A stretch of 64,000 bases of DNA from Haematococcus lacustris (GCA_030144725.1 JASKMD010000005.1:3289596-3353595), one strand, 5' to 3'. Counted from the first letter of the stretch, positions 29,701 through 44,700 are shown. The notes: generated by a model from the sequence alone, not told the origin. A program made the numbers and translations.

Positions 29701-32700
29701 TATCAACGAGCAGCTTGCAGCCCAGTGGCATGTGCACACAGGCAGGTTTTGAAGCACCGGCCCCTGCTTGCGGCCACTGTACATCCCTGTTGACTCCATA
29801 GCATCAGCTTGACCTGACCTGGTCCTGACTTCCCTACCCACCCTCGACCTCCTGATCCTCATTGACTAGATGCCACCCTACCCACTGACCGGGTGTCCTC
29901 CACTGATGCACTGACCCACCCACTGACACTGACTGGCGCAGTGATGATGGCATGTGGAGCGCCCCGCTGCCACTCAATGAGGGCCAGGCACTGCTGCTGG
30001 AAGCTGTGGCGTCAAATGGGGGGTCAGACGGCAATTTGCAAGTGAGAGTTGGCACACCACGTGCACACACCGCAAGTCAATGCTCAGCTACAGCTCTAGG
30101 ATTGATACAAACAACTATACCAGTCCTGCCAGACTCATCATGACTTGTTTGGCCCTTTTGTCGATGTTGATGACCCGTTGCTGCTGTTTGTGAGGCTGAT
30201 GGGGGTGGCGCTGTGCTGCTGATGCAGGTGGGGGCACGCATCCCTAGCGATGTGGGCACGCCAGGGTCAGTGCCTGAGATGCACAAGATCACTGTGGGGG
30301 GCTACCGGGTGCGGCAATCCCAGGTGAGGCAGGGACCAGGTTTGGGCAGAGTTTGGCACTCCTCAATACTAAGAAGCTGCAGCATTGTCAATATAAAGAC
30401 CGGCCTCCTCATTCCCTGACCCTGTGATACTGTGGGCACCTCGTCCATCCCTTAACCTGTGAGCAACAGCGTTGCTTATCAGGGTATTAGGTCATTTCTG
30501 TTGACAAATTGTCTCCGTCCTCCCTGTCAACTGGATCACAACTCATTCTTTGACCCTGTCAGCGAATGCAAGGGTCGCTTCACACGTATCCTTTGAGGCT
30601 TTCTTTATATTTGCAAGTTGACTCCACACTGTCTAGAAACTGCACACCACAGCTTCTTGTCCAGCTCCCAATCACAGTGCTGCCAGACCAAGCATTTCTG
30701 ATGCTGCGAGCACCACACCGTGCTGCTGCACGCAGGTCATCAAGTACTTGTACGCCACTGGCAGCAACGACACCGTGCTGAACATCACCATCACCGCCCT
30801 CCCAAGCTCACAGCCACTCCTTGCCAGCCCCACCTCCGGCCTGAACATCACCCTGCTCTGCAGCACCACCACCCTGCCCAACATCACTGTGCCCCTCACC
30901 GCCTCAGCAGCGCAGCTGCAGGCTGCCTTGGTGGCAGTTGCAGCCGGCCGTGTACCTAGTGCTGACCTGGGTGTGGCCCGTTGGGAGGCGCCCGGGTCAA
31001 TTGTCTTCCAGCTGGCTGTCAACACGGCGCGCTGCCAGAACTTGTCCCTTACTGCCACCCTGGTCAGCCTGCCAGACCCCAACCCCCCTCCCCCACCATG
31101 CTCACCCTTCACACCACCTGCCAGCCCTGACCTCAGTACATTGCCTTCTCCTACCTCTCCACCCTCCCCACAGCCGCCCACCTACCCCCCACCCCCTTCT
31201 CCCAGCCCAGCCCCCTTGTCAGCCCTCACCGTCACAGTGCAGGAGGTGGTGGTGGCGGCTAGCCCGCTGCTGCCCTCTGCCTCCTGGCTGTTGTATCTGC
31301 CGGGGGCCCAGGAGGATGCCGTGATGCTGGCCGCTAATGACAGCAGTGCAGCAGTGAGTGGCAGTCATGCACCACTACCGCCGCTAGCATCCCACTCACA
31401 TAAGCATCTTAGCCACAGCCTGGGCAGCTAGGCATCTGCTCCCTGTCACCAGCTGACCCACCGCTGCACTGCAAGCATGCTTGCCTTGCCACCAGGCGCC
31501 CCACATAGCTGGACTCCAAGCCATGGCAGGTGGCTGCGTGGATGCTTGCCTTGCCAGTGGACCTTGCCATGTGTGCTGTGGTTAACCTGGCCAGGTGCGG
31601 GCAGCCATCGCCAGCCTCACCGGCTTCATTGCTGACGTCACCCTGTCCATTGGGGTGCGGGAGGGAGGCTACCGGGCCTACCAGTGGCTGGTGGGGTGGC
31701 CCTGGCGCTCCGGAGCCGTCATGCCTAGCCTGCTGGTGGCGCCCCACACCTCCATGCCAGCTGGCAACCTCGTCAACACACAACGACTAAGCAACGCATC
31801 GCTGCCAGTCACCGGCACTATCCAGCTGTCATGGGTGGGTGTCATGCCTCTTATGCCTCACCCCGTTTTCCCCTTCATGCAATCTCCGCCACCACCCTAC
31901 CCTCACCCTGCTGCTCACCCTCCCTCCCTGCCATTATTTACCACCACACACTCCCTTACCATTGTGCCTGGCTTCCCTCCTGGCTTGACCACTCTCTCCT
32001 GCTCTTGGCCCTTGCTGCCCTCCCCAATCACCCTCCCTCCTTGACCACCCTGCCTCCCAACTCCATCACATACTGCAAACCCGCGCAGTCAACGGGAAGC
32101 ACTGCTGCCCTCCCTCTCACTCACCAGCAAGATCACCACCGGGGCTGTATAGATAGCGGCTATTGGTTACCCATACCCAGCCAATCTCCTGCTGCCGTGG
32201 GCTGTGCCTGCAGGCCAACTACTGCGACTCCGTCACACTCGACATAGTCAATGATGACACCATCACCATGGCAGCAAAGCTGGGAAGGATGCCTGGCCTC
32301 AGCGCACCCCCTCGCCAGGTACGCTGCTCAGACCTTGCATCACAATAGGTGCCCTGTGGGTGCCCTGGGCGATCTCAGGCTGCAGAAGTGTAAGCATGCC
32401 CCCACCCCCTTCCTGCCTGTTATCCTCAGCTGCCCTGCCCCCTTGTTCACGCTCACTGCATCCTAGCCTTGCTTACGGTTCCTGAGCCCCAGCTACCCTC
32501 ACTTAGCCCCAGCTACCCTCACTTAGCCCCAGCTACCCTCACTTAGCCCCAGCTACCCTCACTTAGCCCCAGCTACCCTCACTTCAGCAACCTGCCCTGA
32601 GCCTCCAGCCCGAGCCCTTACCACCTGCCTAGGTACAGAGCTTTGCAGCTCTCCTGCAGCCATGCGGACAGCTTGGCCCAGTGTCTTGTTGCCTGCTACC

Positions 32701-35700
32701 CCTGTGACAGGTGACCCGGACAGGAGCACCTGACCTGGGCTGGGTCCTGACCATCCAGTACGACTCTGCGGGCACCCCAGGAGACCTGCCCCTCATCAGA
32801 GTGGCAAATGTCTCTGGCCTGGCAGGCAAGGCCAGACCCAGCCACATGTGCTCATGCATCCTGTCCTGCCCCAGCCTGCAAGGGGCTCCAGCCTTGCGGC
32901 TCGGTGCTCATGCACTCAGCCACACATCACAGCAAACCCTCAGCAAATCATCAATGACAGCATCCTCTGATTAATCTCTTGTACTTTTGCCCATCGCTTG
33001 CTCTCTCCCGTCCCTGACCCATCGGTTGCTTTTTGCCCCCTCGAGCACACAAGCGTCAGAGCCCCATGTCAGAACATGCATCAGGGTCAGGGCCACTGCA
33101 AGCTTTGTCCTCATGGCTGGTGGGCCTGGCCGCTGCCCCGCAGGCTCGCCAGCTGTGTCTGTGGCCACTGTACGCAACGGCTCCACCGCCATCCTGGCAG
33201 CGCCCATACCCACCGAGTTCCTGCGCCTGCCAGTAGCCACACCGGACACTGTGGATCTCAGGGTGGGCTCCCTGCCATGTGCTCTGCATCAACTGCTACT
33301 ACATGCTGGGAGGGGCACCACTGCTACTACATGCTGGGAGGGGTGCTGCGCAGAGAGTTGCCTAATTTTGGCCACTTCTTTGCGTCGGGTTCATTTCTGT
33401 CTTCACCAACAGCCTCTTCTGTTTCTTGTCCGCGCATCGCACTGTGACCCACACACTGCTAACCCTGTACGGAATGCCAGCCTAGGCGAGCAAAGCAATT
33501 GCTGCATCACACCTACCTACCTGCTCACACTTCAGCTAGGCAGTAGACAGTGGTGCTCCCTATGCGCCTGGCACCCCGCTTGTGGCCAGTGTGTCAACCT
33601 TGTCCTGCAAGCAAGTGCCCCGCTGCCTCCACCTGCAGGTCAACGGTGTGCCAGCTGCGTGTGACCCTGGTGCCAGCTGTGCCTTCACCTGGTCTGCTGC
33701 CAGCACCCCCGTGCTCACCAGCGTCACCCCGGCTGCTGTAGACGTCACACCTGCACCTGCCACCCTGACCCTGGCGGGCACTGGCTTCAGCACGACTGGG
33801 GCTGTCAGGGTCTTGGTGGGGGGCGCACCCTGTGCTGTCACGGCTGCCTCAGACACCACCTTGGTCTGCACCTTGCCCAGCACCACACCGGTGAGTAAGG
33901 TGCCTGACGCGCCGCTTGTGTGCTGCAGGGTGCCAGGATGCTCAACATGCACACTGCTAGTTGCTTCATCAGTGCCACATTGTCCAGGTCCAGTAGACTG
34001 ACTGGGCATGGCATCCAAGTGTTCTGGCTCTGTGCCTGTGCAGGGGGGCATGCACTCTGTCCAGGTGTATGTGGAACCCAAGGGACTGGCGGCACCTGCT
34101 GCCCCAGCTGCAGCTCAGCTGCTGGTCACAGCTTTGGCCATCACTGAGGTGAGCAAGCCCAGCATTGCTAGCCAAGGGCTTGATGGTAAACACCACCCTG
34201 ACCATCCCTGCCACCAGAGGAAGGCTCACAAGGACCACGCATCAGCACCTTGGCTCTCAACCTTGAGCCCACGCATCAGTGGTGGTGGTTTGTACATCAC
34301 AAGCCAGGGTCCCGGCAGTGGTCAGCAGCGGCTCACCAGCCCCAGCACCTGCTCTTGGCCCCTGCAGGTCAAGCCACTGAACCTGCTGTCGACCTCCAAC
34401 ACCTCCAGCCAGACCTTCACCCTGGTCAACATTACTGGCAAGGTGCGGCCGGCGCCTGTGCCTTTCCTGAGCAGAGAACCCTGAGGAGGGCTAGAGCCTG
34501 TGAGCCAGCTGCTGGACAGCACCCAGGCCCCACCTGGCTGGCTGCTGGCCTGCACACTGGCATCATACACCCCCTCCCATCCCTTGACTTCCCCCTACCC
34601 CTCAACCCCCACCACACCGGCGTGCCTGCTGCTCACAGGGCTTTGCCTCAAATTGCAGCTCCAACCGGGTCGCCATCAACCAAGTGTGGACGGGGACTGT
34701 GGCCTGCTCCCCTACCCAGCTGAGGGTGCTGCTGCCCAGCTACCCCTCCCCTGCAGGGCCCAATGTGACTGTCCGTGTCGACATCCTTGACGCCTCTGGC
34801 ACTGCCAGGGACAGTGTGTCCTGGGTCAGCCCTGCAGCAGTGCAGGCGACTGGCCTGCCCTTCGTTTCTGGGCTGCTCAGTGCAAACCAGGCAAGCAGGG
34901 GCACCCAGGCTGAGGCACATGCAGCAGGCCTCCACTGCATGTTCTGTGGGAGCTGGTGCATAGTTTTCAGTGTATTGAGAGGGCTGCTGCTGCGACAGCA
35001 GGGGTGAGGTGTCTGAGATAACTTGTGTGCCAGGATTTGGTGTAGATGGCTCATATGCTGGACAACGCCTTAGGCTAGCCCGTTAGTGGCACATCTGTAC
35101 TGTGGCTGTTAGCTGTTAGCTTACCACCCACAGGCCTGCCATGATTGCACTTTGTGAACAGCAAGAATACCTAGCCCTACACCTAACATGGCCACCAGGC
35201 CTGAGGCTCATCGTCCTGAGATGTGGGCTGATGGTGAGCAAGGTTGGGCGATGGGTGGGCATGTCAGCTTAGCATGGACAATGACTGTGTGCAGGTGTCA
35301 GGCGCTGGAGCTGAGGTCACCCTAGGTCTGGGCGGTGCAGCTAACTCCAGCGCTGTGGTGGCCGCTGCGCTGCTGCCAGCTCTGCCACTCGACTTCACGT
35401 CAAACAACCAGTTCTCCAACATCTCCGCAGCGTTCTCTGCCCAGAGGCCCATCACCAACATCCGCAACCCAAGTGACATGGTGTTCAATGGCAGCACCGG
35501 CAGCCTACTCAATGCTGCATACACCCCCATGCTGACGCTAGTGGATGGCACTGTGTTGGTGGCTGCCGGAGCCAACCTGGTGGCTAGCTTGGCAGTGACG
35601 GGCATCTCCCCTGCCAGTGGCTCCATAGGAGGCGGCACGCTGGTGACCGTCCAAGGCACCGGCTTTGCCCCTGACCCGGATGAGAACGTGGTGCTCATCA

Positions 35701-38700
35701 CTGTGCCCGTCTCCACAACCTTCCTCAATGGTGGGAGTTGTTGCCACCACTGCAGGCATTGCATGTCATTCACATCATGCCATGGCTTTTGTGAGGGAAT
35801 ATGATGAACAGTGGAGCAGGCTTCACGTGAGGGGGCACTACCACACCCTGACAGAAGTGACCAACCTCTGTTCCTGCTCTTGCTGCTTGTGCGGCTGTCC
35901 TTGCTCTTTCCACGTCCTACCCCTGCTCTTCGCAACAGTGTTCTTGTGCCCAATTGCTGTGGCGTGAGGTGGTAGCCCCTGACTAACTCCCTCTGACTTG
36001 CAGGGCTGGCCCTCTGCGACGTCCAAGCCGTGAACCAGACCTCCATCATCTGCAGGACACGCGCCCACCTGGCAGCTGATGCCAGCGCCTCTGACCCCAC
36101 TGCCCTGGCTGTGCGGCCCCAGGCCACTAACCCAGCGCCTGTCCAGGTGAGCCGACCAGCAGCTTGGCACCACACCAGTCAAGTGCGCACTGTGTCATTC
36201 AGAAGCTTGCTGGAGGGGCAAGCATTTCCCATGTTCCATGTGTCATGATGTGCATGATGTTGCCTGAGTCGGTCATTCGCATCCACCAGACCTGCAAGCC
36301 GCAGCGACACCGTGCCCACTTAGGGGGAATGCCTGGCTTTAGGCCTCTGTGTCAGGCCCACACTGAGAACCAGGTCCTGGGTAGTGCCCTCCTGCCAGGT
36401 GGTCATCTGTGGCGCTGGGCTGTCTGATCTCATGAAGCTCGATTGCTGGAGCCAGGCACAAACCGCAAGGTAAATGCCATGCCATGCAGAGCTCCCCTAC
36501 TCCTGTGCGCCACAAAGTGGTTCACTCATTCTCAACATGACCCAGGACACAGTATTTCAGTTGCAAGCTGGCCTCCAGCACCTTGGCTCTCAACCTTGAG
36601 CCTTCATTGCAGTTGAACACTCACTGTGGACCACTCCAAACAGTGTTTTGTCTGTGTGGTGTCCCCCTTCACATGGCATACTCATGGCTTATACATGGCA
36701 TACACATGGTCATGGTCGCCTACCACCTACAGCATTGCCTGATCCGTTAGGGCTACACCATAGAGTTGGCATGGAAAACATGCACTGATTGTTAGCTGAT
36801 GACAGCTCCAGAGGGGGGGCACACACTACTGTGCCACAGCAGGCTGCTGCTGGGCCTGCTCATATATACTTATACACAGGAGGTGATGTCACTCACTCTG
36901 TCACCTCCAAAGGGCAAGGCTCCAAAGGACACCTCCAAAGGGCCCTTCCGAAAGAACCATCCCGGGACATCAACCGCATCAACCGTAGCATAGCATCAAC
37001 CGTGCACGCTTGGTGGCCTTAAGCTGGCCTTCAGCCTGATGTCAGCTTAGCTCCACTGCCACTGACCTCTACCTTGGCAGCCCGCAGCACTGACCGGGCT
37101 GCTTACCTGTGATGGCTGCTGCTGCAGGAGTGTGTGTGCCCCAGGGGCCGCCTGCCTGTTCTCCTTCACTGCCGCCCTCACCCCCTCCATCACCAGCCTG
37201 CAGCCCCAGGTCATCGCTGCAGGCGACCAGGTACGGGGTGCCAGCAGCCAGGATTGGCAGCACAGGTGGAACTTGTGGTGGCACTATGCTGGAATTGAGT
37301 ATGTGGATCAAATCGAATCTAGCTAACATGGTAGTCAGAGCAACTCAAGTTCGTGGTGCACATCATCAGGATAGCTGTTCACCTGCTGTGCTGTGACATG
37401 ACAGCACCAATAGCTACTATTGCCTGGACAGCTGCAACGCATCCGCCATGTGCTGGTGACTGAGCAGGTTGTTGTCACTGGCAGCCAGCTGGCTCAAGTG
37501 ACCAGGTTCATCGTCACCAACACCGCCACTCGCGAGCAGGTGTGCCCATGCCCTAAGTCCTGCACCCAAGACCATGTTGTACAGATGGAGCAGAAGCAGG
37601 CAGCAGGCAGCACTAGTCAACCACCAGTGCTTCACGTTTCAGTGGGCAGCCGCCAATGCTTCACATTTCTGCTCAGGCTAGGTTCCGTGGCTGGCCCCTG
37701 TGCCTACACCTGTTTCCTTGTATTCACTGATGCGTGTGTGCCTTGTCAGGTGGTGCTGGACAGCTTGGTGGCATCGTCCACTGCCGTGGTCATCACCATC
37801 CCTGCCAACATCAGCATTGGGGGCTACACCGTCACCCTGCGCCAGGTCAGCGCCTGCGTGGTCCCGCCACACTGCCACACATGTGCATAAGCATGCAACT
37901 GCAGTGGTGCACTGGCTCTTGTCACTGGCGGTGCATGCCTCCTCCTTGCCCTACATGCATGCCCCACTGAGCCGAAGTATGTAGTAACACACAGTGGCGG
38001 TATGTTCGTCCACTGCTTGCGTGTTGCAGCAATGCCATTTGATGCTGATGCTGATGCTGGTGTTGATGGTGACTGCCCTTGCATGCCATTCACTTTCTTG
38101 CCTCACATGCACACTCCATGACCCAGTCCTTCATTTGAATACTGTGCATGCCCACAGGCGGACGGCTCACTATCAATCGACCTTACCTCCGCCGCGCGCT
38201 TCCTGGTCACCCAGAACCTCACAGCTGTCACTGACAACGTGGGCTCCATGGCTGGCGGCCTGCCTCTCACCCTCTCCGTGGACTCTGCATCGCCTGGCTT
38301 CAACACCACAGCACTCACTCAGAACAGGGTGGCCCTGGGGCCCGTGGGCTGCACAGTGCTCACTGCCACCCGCACCAGCCTGCAATGCAGCCCAGCCTCA
38401 CCACTGGGCCTTGCCTTCGCGGAGTATTGGAATCTGCCCATCAACACCTACACCATGCCAGACATATTCAGCTTTGACAAGCCAGGTGAGGGCTACTCCC
38501 AGCCTTGGCAACCTCTCTCAACAGCAACTTCTCAGGCAACATGCAAAACATCTCGGGCTGCAGGGCTGCAGTGCAAGGGTGTGTGATTGTGTGGTGGCCC
38601 TGCAGACGTGACAACCTTTGTGAACATGAGTTCCTACATCACGTGGGGCAGCGGCTCCCCTGACTCGCGCATTCAACCCAACTTCTACGCCACACGCTTC

Positions 38701-41700
38701 ACCTGGTACCAACAGGTGTGTGTCTGGGCGGAGAAGAGGGGGCTCATGGCAAGGCTGCAGCAGGAGTAGCAGCTAGGAGCTATGTGGGCATAGGAGCATC
38801 CAGGCCGGCCCCTTGGGCACACAAGGCACAATTCACCAAGGTCGGGCACCTGCCAACCGGTCATAGACTACGCAAGGTGCAGTGGTGACGCTAAGGGCAG
38901 TGGCCACCATCATCTCTTACCCTGACACACGTCAGGTTCATGGCTGATGCTCATGTGTGTGGCTGACCGTGACATGCGCCCTGTGCCGCTCATGGTGTTG
39001 TGCAGATCGCGGCTGCGTCCAACTACACCTTCTGGGTCAATGCAGACGACCAGAGTGGCCTGGCTGTGGATGACGTGCCTGTCTTGACGAGCAAGGGGAG
39101 CACGACAATGCGCCTCTCTGCGGGCGTGCACAAGTTTGTGGTCAGTGGTGCCTGGCCACACCTGACCTGGTCACACCTAGCCACCTCATTAGCTGGCCAG
39201 CCTCCTGCCATCCTGCCATATGTGCCTGTGCCTCTCCTTAAGGTTGGGGCATGTGCACCTGCTGCAGGCCGTCCAGGTGGAGTATGCTGGGGCTGCCTAT
39301 TTGGCGGTCCAATGGGATGCAGGCAGCGGCTCCGCACAGAACCTGCCTTGGTCACAGGTGTGGTGCATGAGGGCAGCCTCAAGTGGCTAGGCCACTGACC
39401 TCACGCATTGCCGCCAGCTGTGGCTTGGGAATGTTCTCAGTGTGCTCTTGAGCGAAGTGGCAGTACAGGGCTTGATCCAATTCCTAGTCCAGTATGCCCA
39501 TGCTCTGTGTGGCAGTGCACTGTCCAAACTGCTGCTGCAAAGCAGGACAGGCTCCCAACACAGCCTCATGCTGCGTGCCTGTCTGCCCTGCTTCACTGTC
39601 TGCAGGTGCTGCCCTTCCCTTTCGGCACACCCCAGCCTATCAGGGTGTTTGTGAATGATGTGCCCATGACCAGCGCATGTAACAACACCCAGCCCCTCAC
39701 ACTCGCGCTGCCTGGCAGTAGCATCAACAGCATGGAGCCAGCGAACGTCACTCTTCCAGGCAATGTGTGTGCCTATGTGTTCTCCACATACCGCACCCCC
39801 TACTTCACCGGTGAGTGCCAGGGGCCAGACAGCCAGGACATTCCGCCAGGAGCTGTGCTACAGACCTCGGTAAGGCACAGCATGGCAGTATCATCAGCCC
39901 TCCTTGGACCTTGTCTCACAGCTGACTGTCCTTGAGTGATAACTATGAAGATGGCCTCACAGACCGCGGGACATCCCTTGGTAGCATCCACCTACCTGCC
40001 AATGTAACCGCTCACTGTCCTTCCCTGCCTTCCTCTGCCCATCATTGCTCTTCTTTGCCTGCTCTTTGCAGCCCCCCTCCCTGCCAGCCTAAATGACCCT
40101 GCCACCGGTCTGCAGCTGAGCGGTGCTCTGCTGGCCAGCAGCCTGGACCCATCCCTATTCAATTTCTCAGTGAGTGACAAAGTTTGCCTGCAAATGCGCA
40201 CTCCATGCCGCTGACCTCACGCTTCCGCATGTGTTGCTGGCCAGGTCGGCGGCGTACTGGGCACCATCGCAGCAGTGTCGGGCAACACCAGCCTGACCAA
40301 TCTGAACGTGACGGGCCCACCCCTCCCTGCTGGCCTCTGGCCTGTGTCCATCACAACTCAGGGCCTTGGGGCGGTGCGCCCCGCACCCTCAGCGCCGTCC
40401 AGCCGCCTGACCATCAGGCAAGGGCTTATCCTGCTGGGCTGACAGCACCCAGCGGTTACCAAGTACCATGCAAAGGCATAATCAGGTCTCCTCACTAGGG
40501 GTGGTGTTCTGTCTTTGTGGTGTTGTTCCCATGCACATGGCATGGGTGCCTACCACCTGCAGTACTGCCTAACCCCTGTGACAGGGCTATAGCCTAAAGC
40601 TGGCATGGCAAACATGCACTGACAGTACGGACATGTGCTGATACCGCAGGTACAACCTTGGGCTGGCTGGGACCCCCAGGCCAGCTGTGGGCTCCCTGTT
40701 TGGGGGCTTCACCACCACTGTTCAGGGATGGGGGTTCGTCCCCTCCTCAGGCCCAGCCTACGGCAAGGTGGGGTTCCTTGCTGCGCTGGAAGGGTCACAC
40801 AGCAGCACGAGCCAGTGGGCAAATAACATACAAATTCAATGGCCAAAGGAATCGATTGCACACTGCAAGGGAGGGATGGCTGCAGGGATGGCCATGTGCC
40901 CCCTCGCTGACTAGGCACTAGGCACAGTTGAAAACGTAGCTGCAATCTCTAGGACCAGGCGGGCATCAGAGTTTGTGGACCCATACCCGGCCAGCATCAC
41001 ATGTCTCTGCACATGCCACCTGCTCCTGCACCTTTGTGCAGGTCATGTTGGTGCTCCCGGCAAACTCAGCCAGTAACCCCTTTGGTCCTGTGGTTGGCGC
41101 CACCCTCCTCACCAGCACCACCACCTCCCTGACCCTCAGACTAGACCGCTTCCTGCCCAACAACCAGAGCATGGCCATCGCTGGGGTGAGGTGGCTGCAT
41201 GTTGGCAGGCCTTTGCACTAACTGCACGCTATCGACTATGATGAGCCTGCAACATGTCAGCAGAGTTGCACAAAGCCACTGGCTGACTGGTTGCCCAGTT
41301 GTTAGTGTGACTGCCATGGAAGTTATTGCTGCCTACGAGCCTCACTTGTTTGTCAATCGCTGACCAGGCTGCAGGATGAGAAATGTCGGGGTCGAGCATG
41401 GCCGGTGTGTGTGGCTGGCCTGCAGGCGTTCTCTGCAGCCCTGGCCCTGTACGTGGTGGATGCGGGCAGCCCTCCAAACTCCACCACACCTACCACCCTG
41501 AGCCTCAGTCTGTCTGCGGCCTACACTCCAAGGTACAGACTTAAGGGCTGCGGGACTCTGCCTGCATGGCTGTACACTGCATGGCGCTCACGCATTGCAC
41601 AGCTTTGGAGTGGTATATGCCTAGGTGGCCAAGGCTGCCTAGGTTCCCAGCCAGGCTCAGGTCTCAGGCCAGGCTCAGACATTAATGCAGACCAAGCACA

Positions 41701-44700
41701 AACGAGAGGTATGGCGCACTGTGTGCTTCACACTGTGCTTGCAGCTTGCACAGCACTGAAGTGGTAGTTGCCCTTGGTTGCCTAGGTTAGCATCAACCGT
41801 GTACGCAGGCCTGGTGTTCAGCAGGGAAGGATGTGTGGTGCCCCCTGGCGGCTTCTGTGCTTGCAGCATCTCCTCGTTCTCCCCCACCACCCTGTCTGGC
41901 CCAGCTGTGGGAGGCAACCTAACACTGGTGTGGACGGCTCCAGCAGCTGCTAACGCTGGCTTCAGGCCACAGGCAGCTGGCACCCCTTCCAACTCCACCT
42001 TCCAGCTGCAGTCAGGTGACGCCAAGCTTCCGCACCCACGGTGCCAGGCACTGTGCCACTTGTGCATTGCATTGCACTTGGCTGCCCCATACAGGGTGAG
42101 CATGTGCTGAGCATTTTGGGCTGCAATTGTTACTGAACAATGCCTGTTCCTTGTCTGCAGGTCCCACCCTTTACAACTGCAGCTCCCCACTGGTGTTGGC
42201 CTCTGCCCAGAACAGCACTGGCTACACAGAGACAGTCAGCTGCAGCCTGCCTGCCTACCTGCCAGCCTCCAACTACACACTTTGGGTTACGGCTGTGGGA
42301 ACGAACAGCAACATTGGCGCCGGCCTCAGCTCCTCACGCCTCTCTGTGCCCCTGCAGCTGGGCAGCGTCACCCCAGCCGTCACTTCACTAGCTGGTGGCC
42401 TGGTTGCAAGCCTCACTGGCCCGGGCTTTGGCATGGACGCCAGCATCAGCATCGCAGGCGTGACTGCGCCCATCCTGGCTGTCAGCGACACTGTCATCAC
42501 CTTCCTCACCCCTTCCCTGGCAGTGTCTGCAGCCTCAGCGCTCCTGGTGGTGGTCACGCCCACAGCAGGGGCCATGCCGCAAAGAAGTACAAACGTCTCC
42601 ATGACCTATGACCCGGCCGTCACCACCACCATCGCCAACATGACCCCAACAAGGGGCTCCTCTGCAGGGGGTACACGCCTCACCTTCACCTCCTCCAACA
42701 CCACCCTGCCCGGCAGTGCAGGCGACTACAGCATCTGGTTTGGTGCCAATAGCAGCACTGCCTGCACTGACCTGGTGCTGTCTGGCAACACGCTGTCCTG
42801 CACCTCGCCGGCTGCTCCCATGCCTAGGCCCAACGGGCCGGTCCCAGCCACCATCATGAGGGCAGGCGTGGGCTACCTGATGACCAGTCTGAGTAAGTTG
42901 CCTGCGAGGCCTCTAGTCTAAGGGTCAGGGAGGTGGTGGTGCTGGTAGACAGAAAGACAGCAAAACACCTTATACACAGTTACATGCCACCTTTGTTATT
43001 GCCCCAGCCTTGGAGTCTTGTGCCTACTCCTTTACGCCACTGTGCCTGCCCCTGCTGCTGCCGTTACTGCTGCTGCCAACCTTGATGCTCTTGAGTCTGC
43101 CACACGCATATCGCTCACCGTGCTGTGCTGCTGTGTGGGCAACCTGCGCAGTCACGTTTGAGTGGGCTGACCTGTGGAGCCGGCGCAGCACTTGGGGCGG
43201 GCTGGACCCTCCGGGACCTGGTGATTCCGTTGTCATCCCTACCAGCACCACGGTGAGCACCTGCCTGCTGCACGGCTTATTGCCTGGCTTGCTGACTCAC
43301 CCGATGTGTCAATGCCGGACAGCCATGCAGCAGCCATGAGCCTAACCATCGTTCCTTTGGCCTCTGATGCCAGCATACTGCACTCTGCGGGTGTGTGCAG
43401 GTGATACTGGACCAGTCCACCCCGCAACTGTATGCAGTCGTGGTGAGAGACTCTCCCCTCCCGGCATTCTTGGCCACTCGCTGGAGGTGCAGCAAGCAGT
43501 CACTCAAACGCATCACAGCACCTTGGCTCTTAACCTTGAGCCGTCATTGCAGTCGAAAACTAATTGTTGACCACTACAAAATGGTGTTGAACTGTGTTGA
43601 AGACTTGAACTGTATGCTCAGCATATGCATGGCATAAGAGACAAGAAAAGGGCTTGGCTTGGCTAGGCTGGATGTGCAGAGACAGGTTGACCTTGGCTGA
43701 CTGTGGCCTTTGTACAGGTGCAAGGCAACCTGGTGTGGGACGAGCTGGCCACGTCAGAGGTGTGGCTGCAGGCCTCGTACATCATCGTCAAGGGCGGAAA
43801 CCTGAGCATTGGCTCTGATGCCATGCCCTACCCAGGCCGTGCCCGCATCACACTGTAAGTGCCGCACTGCTGGCTGTGGATGCCATCTGATGGTTAGGAG
43901 TGTTTTTTTTTATGCAGGTGTTAGCATTGGTAAGGATCAGTGATAGGATTGGGTTTGGATGCAGAGGAGCAGGAGGATCGTAGGCTCCTGTGTGAGCAGT
44001 GCCCTGACGCTGCTGTCCTGCAGGCATGGCCCACCCAACAGCTTGGAATTGCCTCTGTATGGCGCCAAGGTGCTGGCGGTGCGAGACGGGCACGTCAACC
44101 TGCATGGCCAGCCCAAGCTGCCCTGCTGGACCCAGCTTGCAGCCACCGCGGATGTGGGCGACTCCACCATCACACTGCTGGGCGTTGTGAACTGGCGGGT
44201 GGGGGACCGCCTTGTCATTGCATCGTCCAGTCTGTATGCGGAGGACATCGATGAGAGGACCATTATGGCTGTGATGCTCAACACTGCTGGTAAGAACAAG
44301 CAGTGCAAGGCCATGCTAGGTTCGCTGGGGGTTCAGCCTCCCAGTGTCAGGCGGGGCTGACCCAGGCTTTTGGTGTCCCACCTGTGAGTCGGGCTGCCCA
44401 TGCCGGTAGATTGTCTGTCAGTCTCCCAGTGTCAGGGCCGACCCAGGCCTGCAGTACCTTTTGCTTACTCCTGCTGCAGCACACAGCAGAAGAGGATTGG
44501 GAGGCTGCAGCCAGTAGGGTCTTCCCTGCCCTTGGCATCTCATTTCATATTGTTCACTGCTGCCTGCCACGCAGCCAACACCAGCATGCTGACTCTGGAT
44601 GCCCCACTGACGTACACCCACCTGGGGGAGGTGGTCACAGTGGCTGGAGATGACCGGGGCCACCGCCTAGACATGAGAGCAGAGGTGGGCCAGGCCAGGC

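Larger units (their letters stand above)
33639..38485 (+). other. Exons 19-29: IPT/TIG repeat region
   Basis: Exons 33639-33890, 34044-34148, 34368-34442, 34639-34890, 35295-35730, 36004-36146, 36399-36469, 37128-37230, 37432-37539, 37750-37845, 38158-38485 (residues 907-1562). Repeat signatures include LTSVTPAAVDVTPAPATLTL, ISPASGSIGGGTLVTVQGTG and SITSLQPQVIAAGDQ. Exon 22 ends CCAG|GCAAGC (GC donor). Confidence 0.82.

Noticed and set aside
35264..36175. 303-aa minus-strand frame
   Set aside because: Shadow of fibrocystin-like exons 23-24 on the other strand; the plus-strand reading has domain motifs and phase-consistent splice sites.
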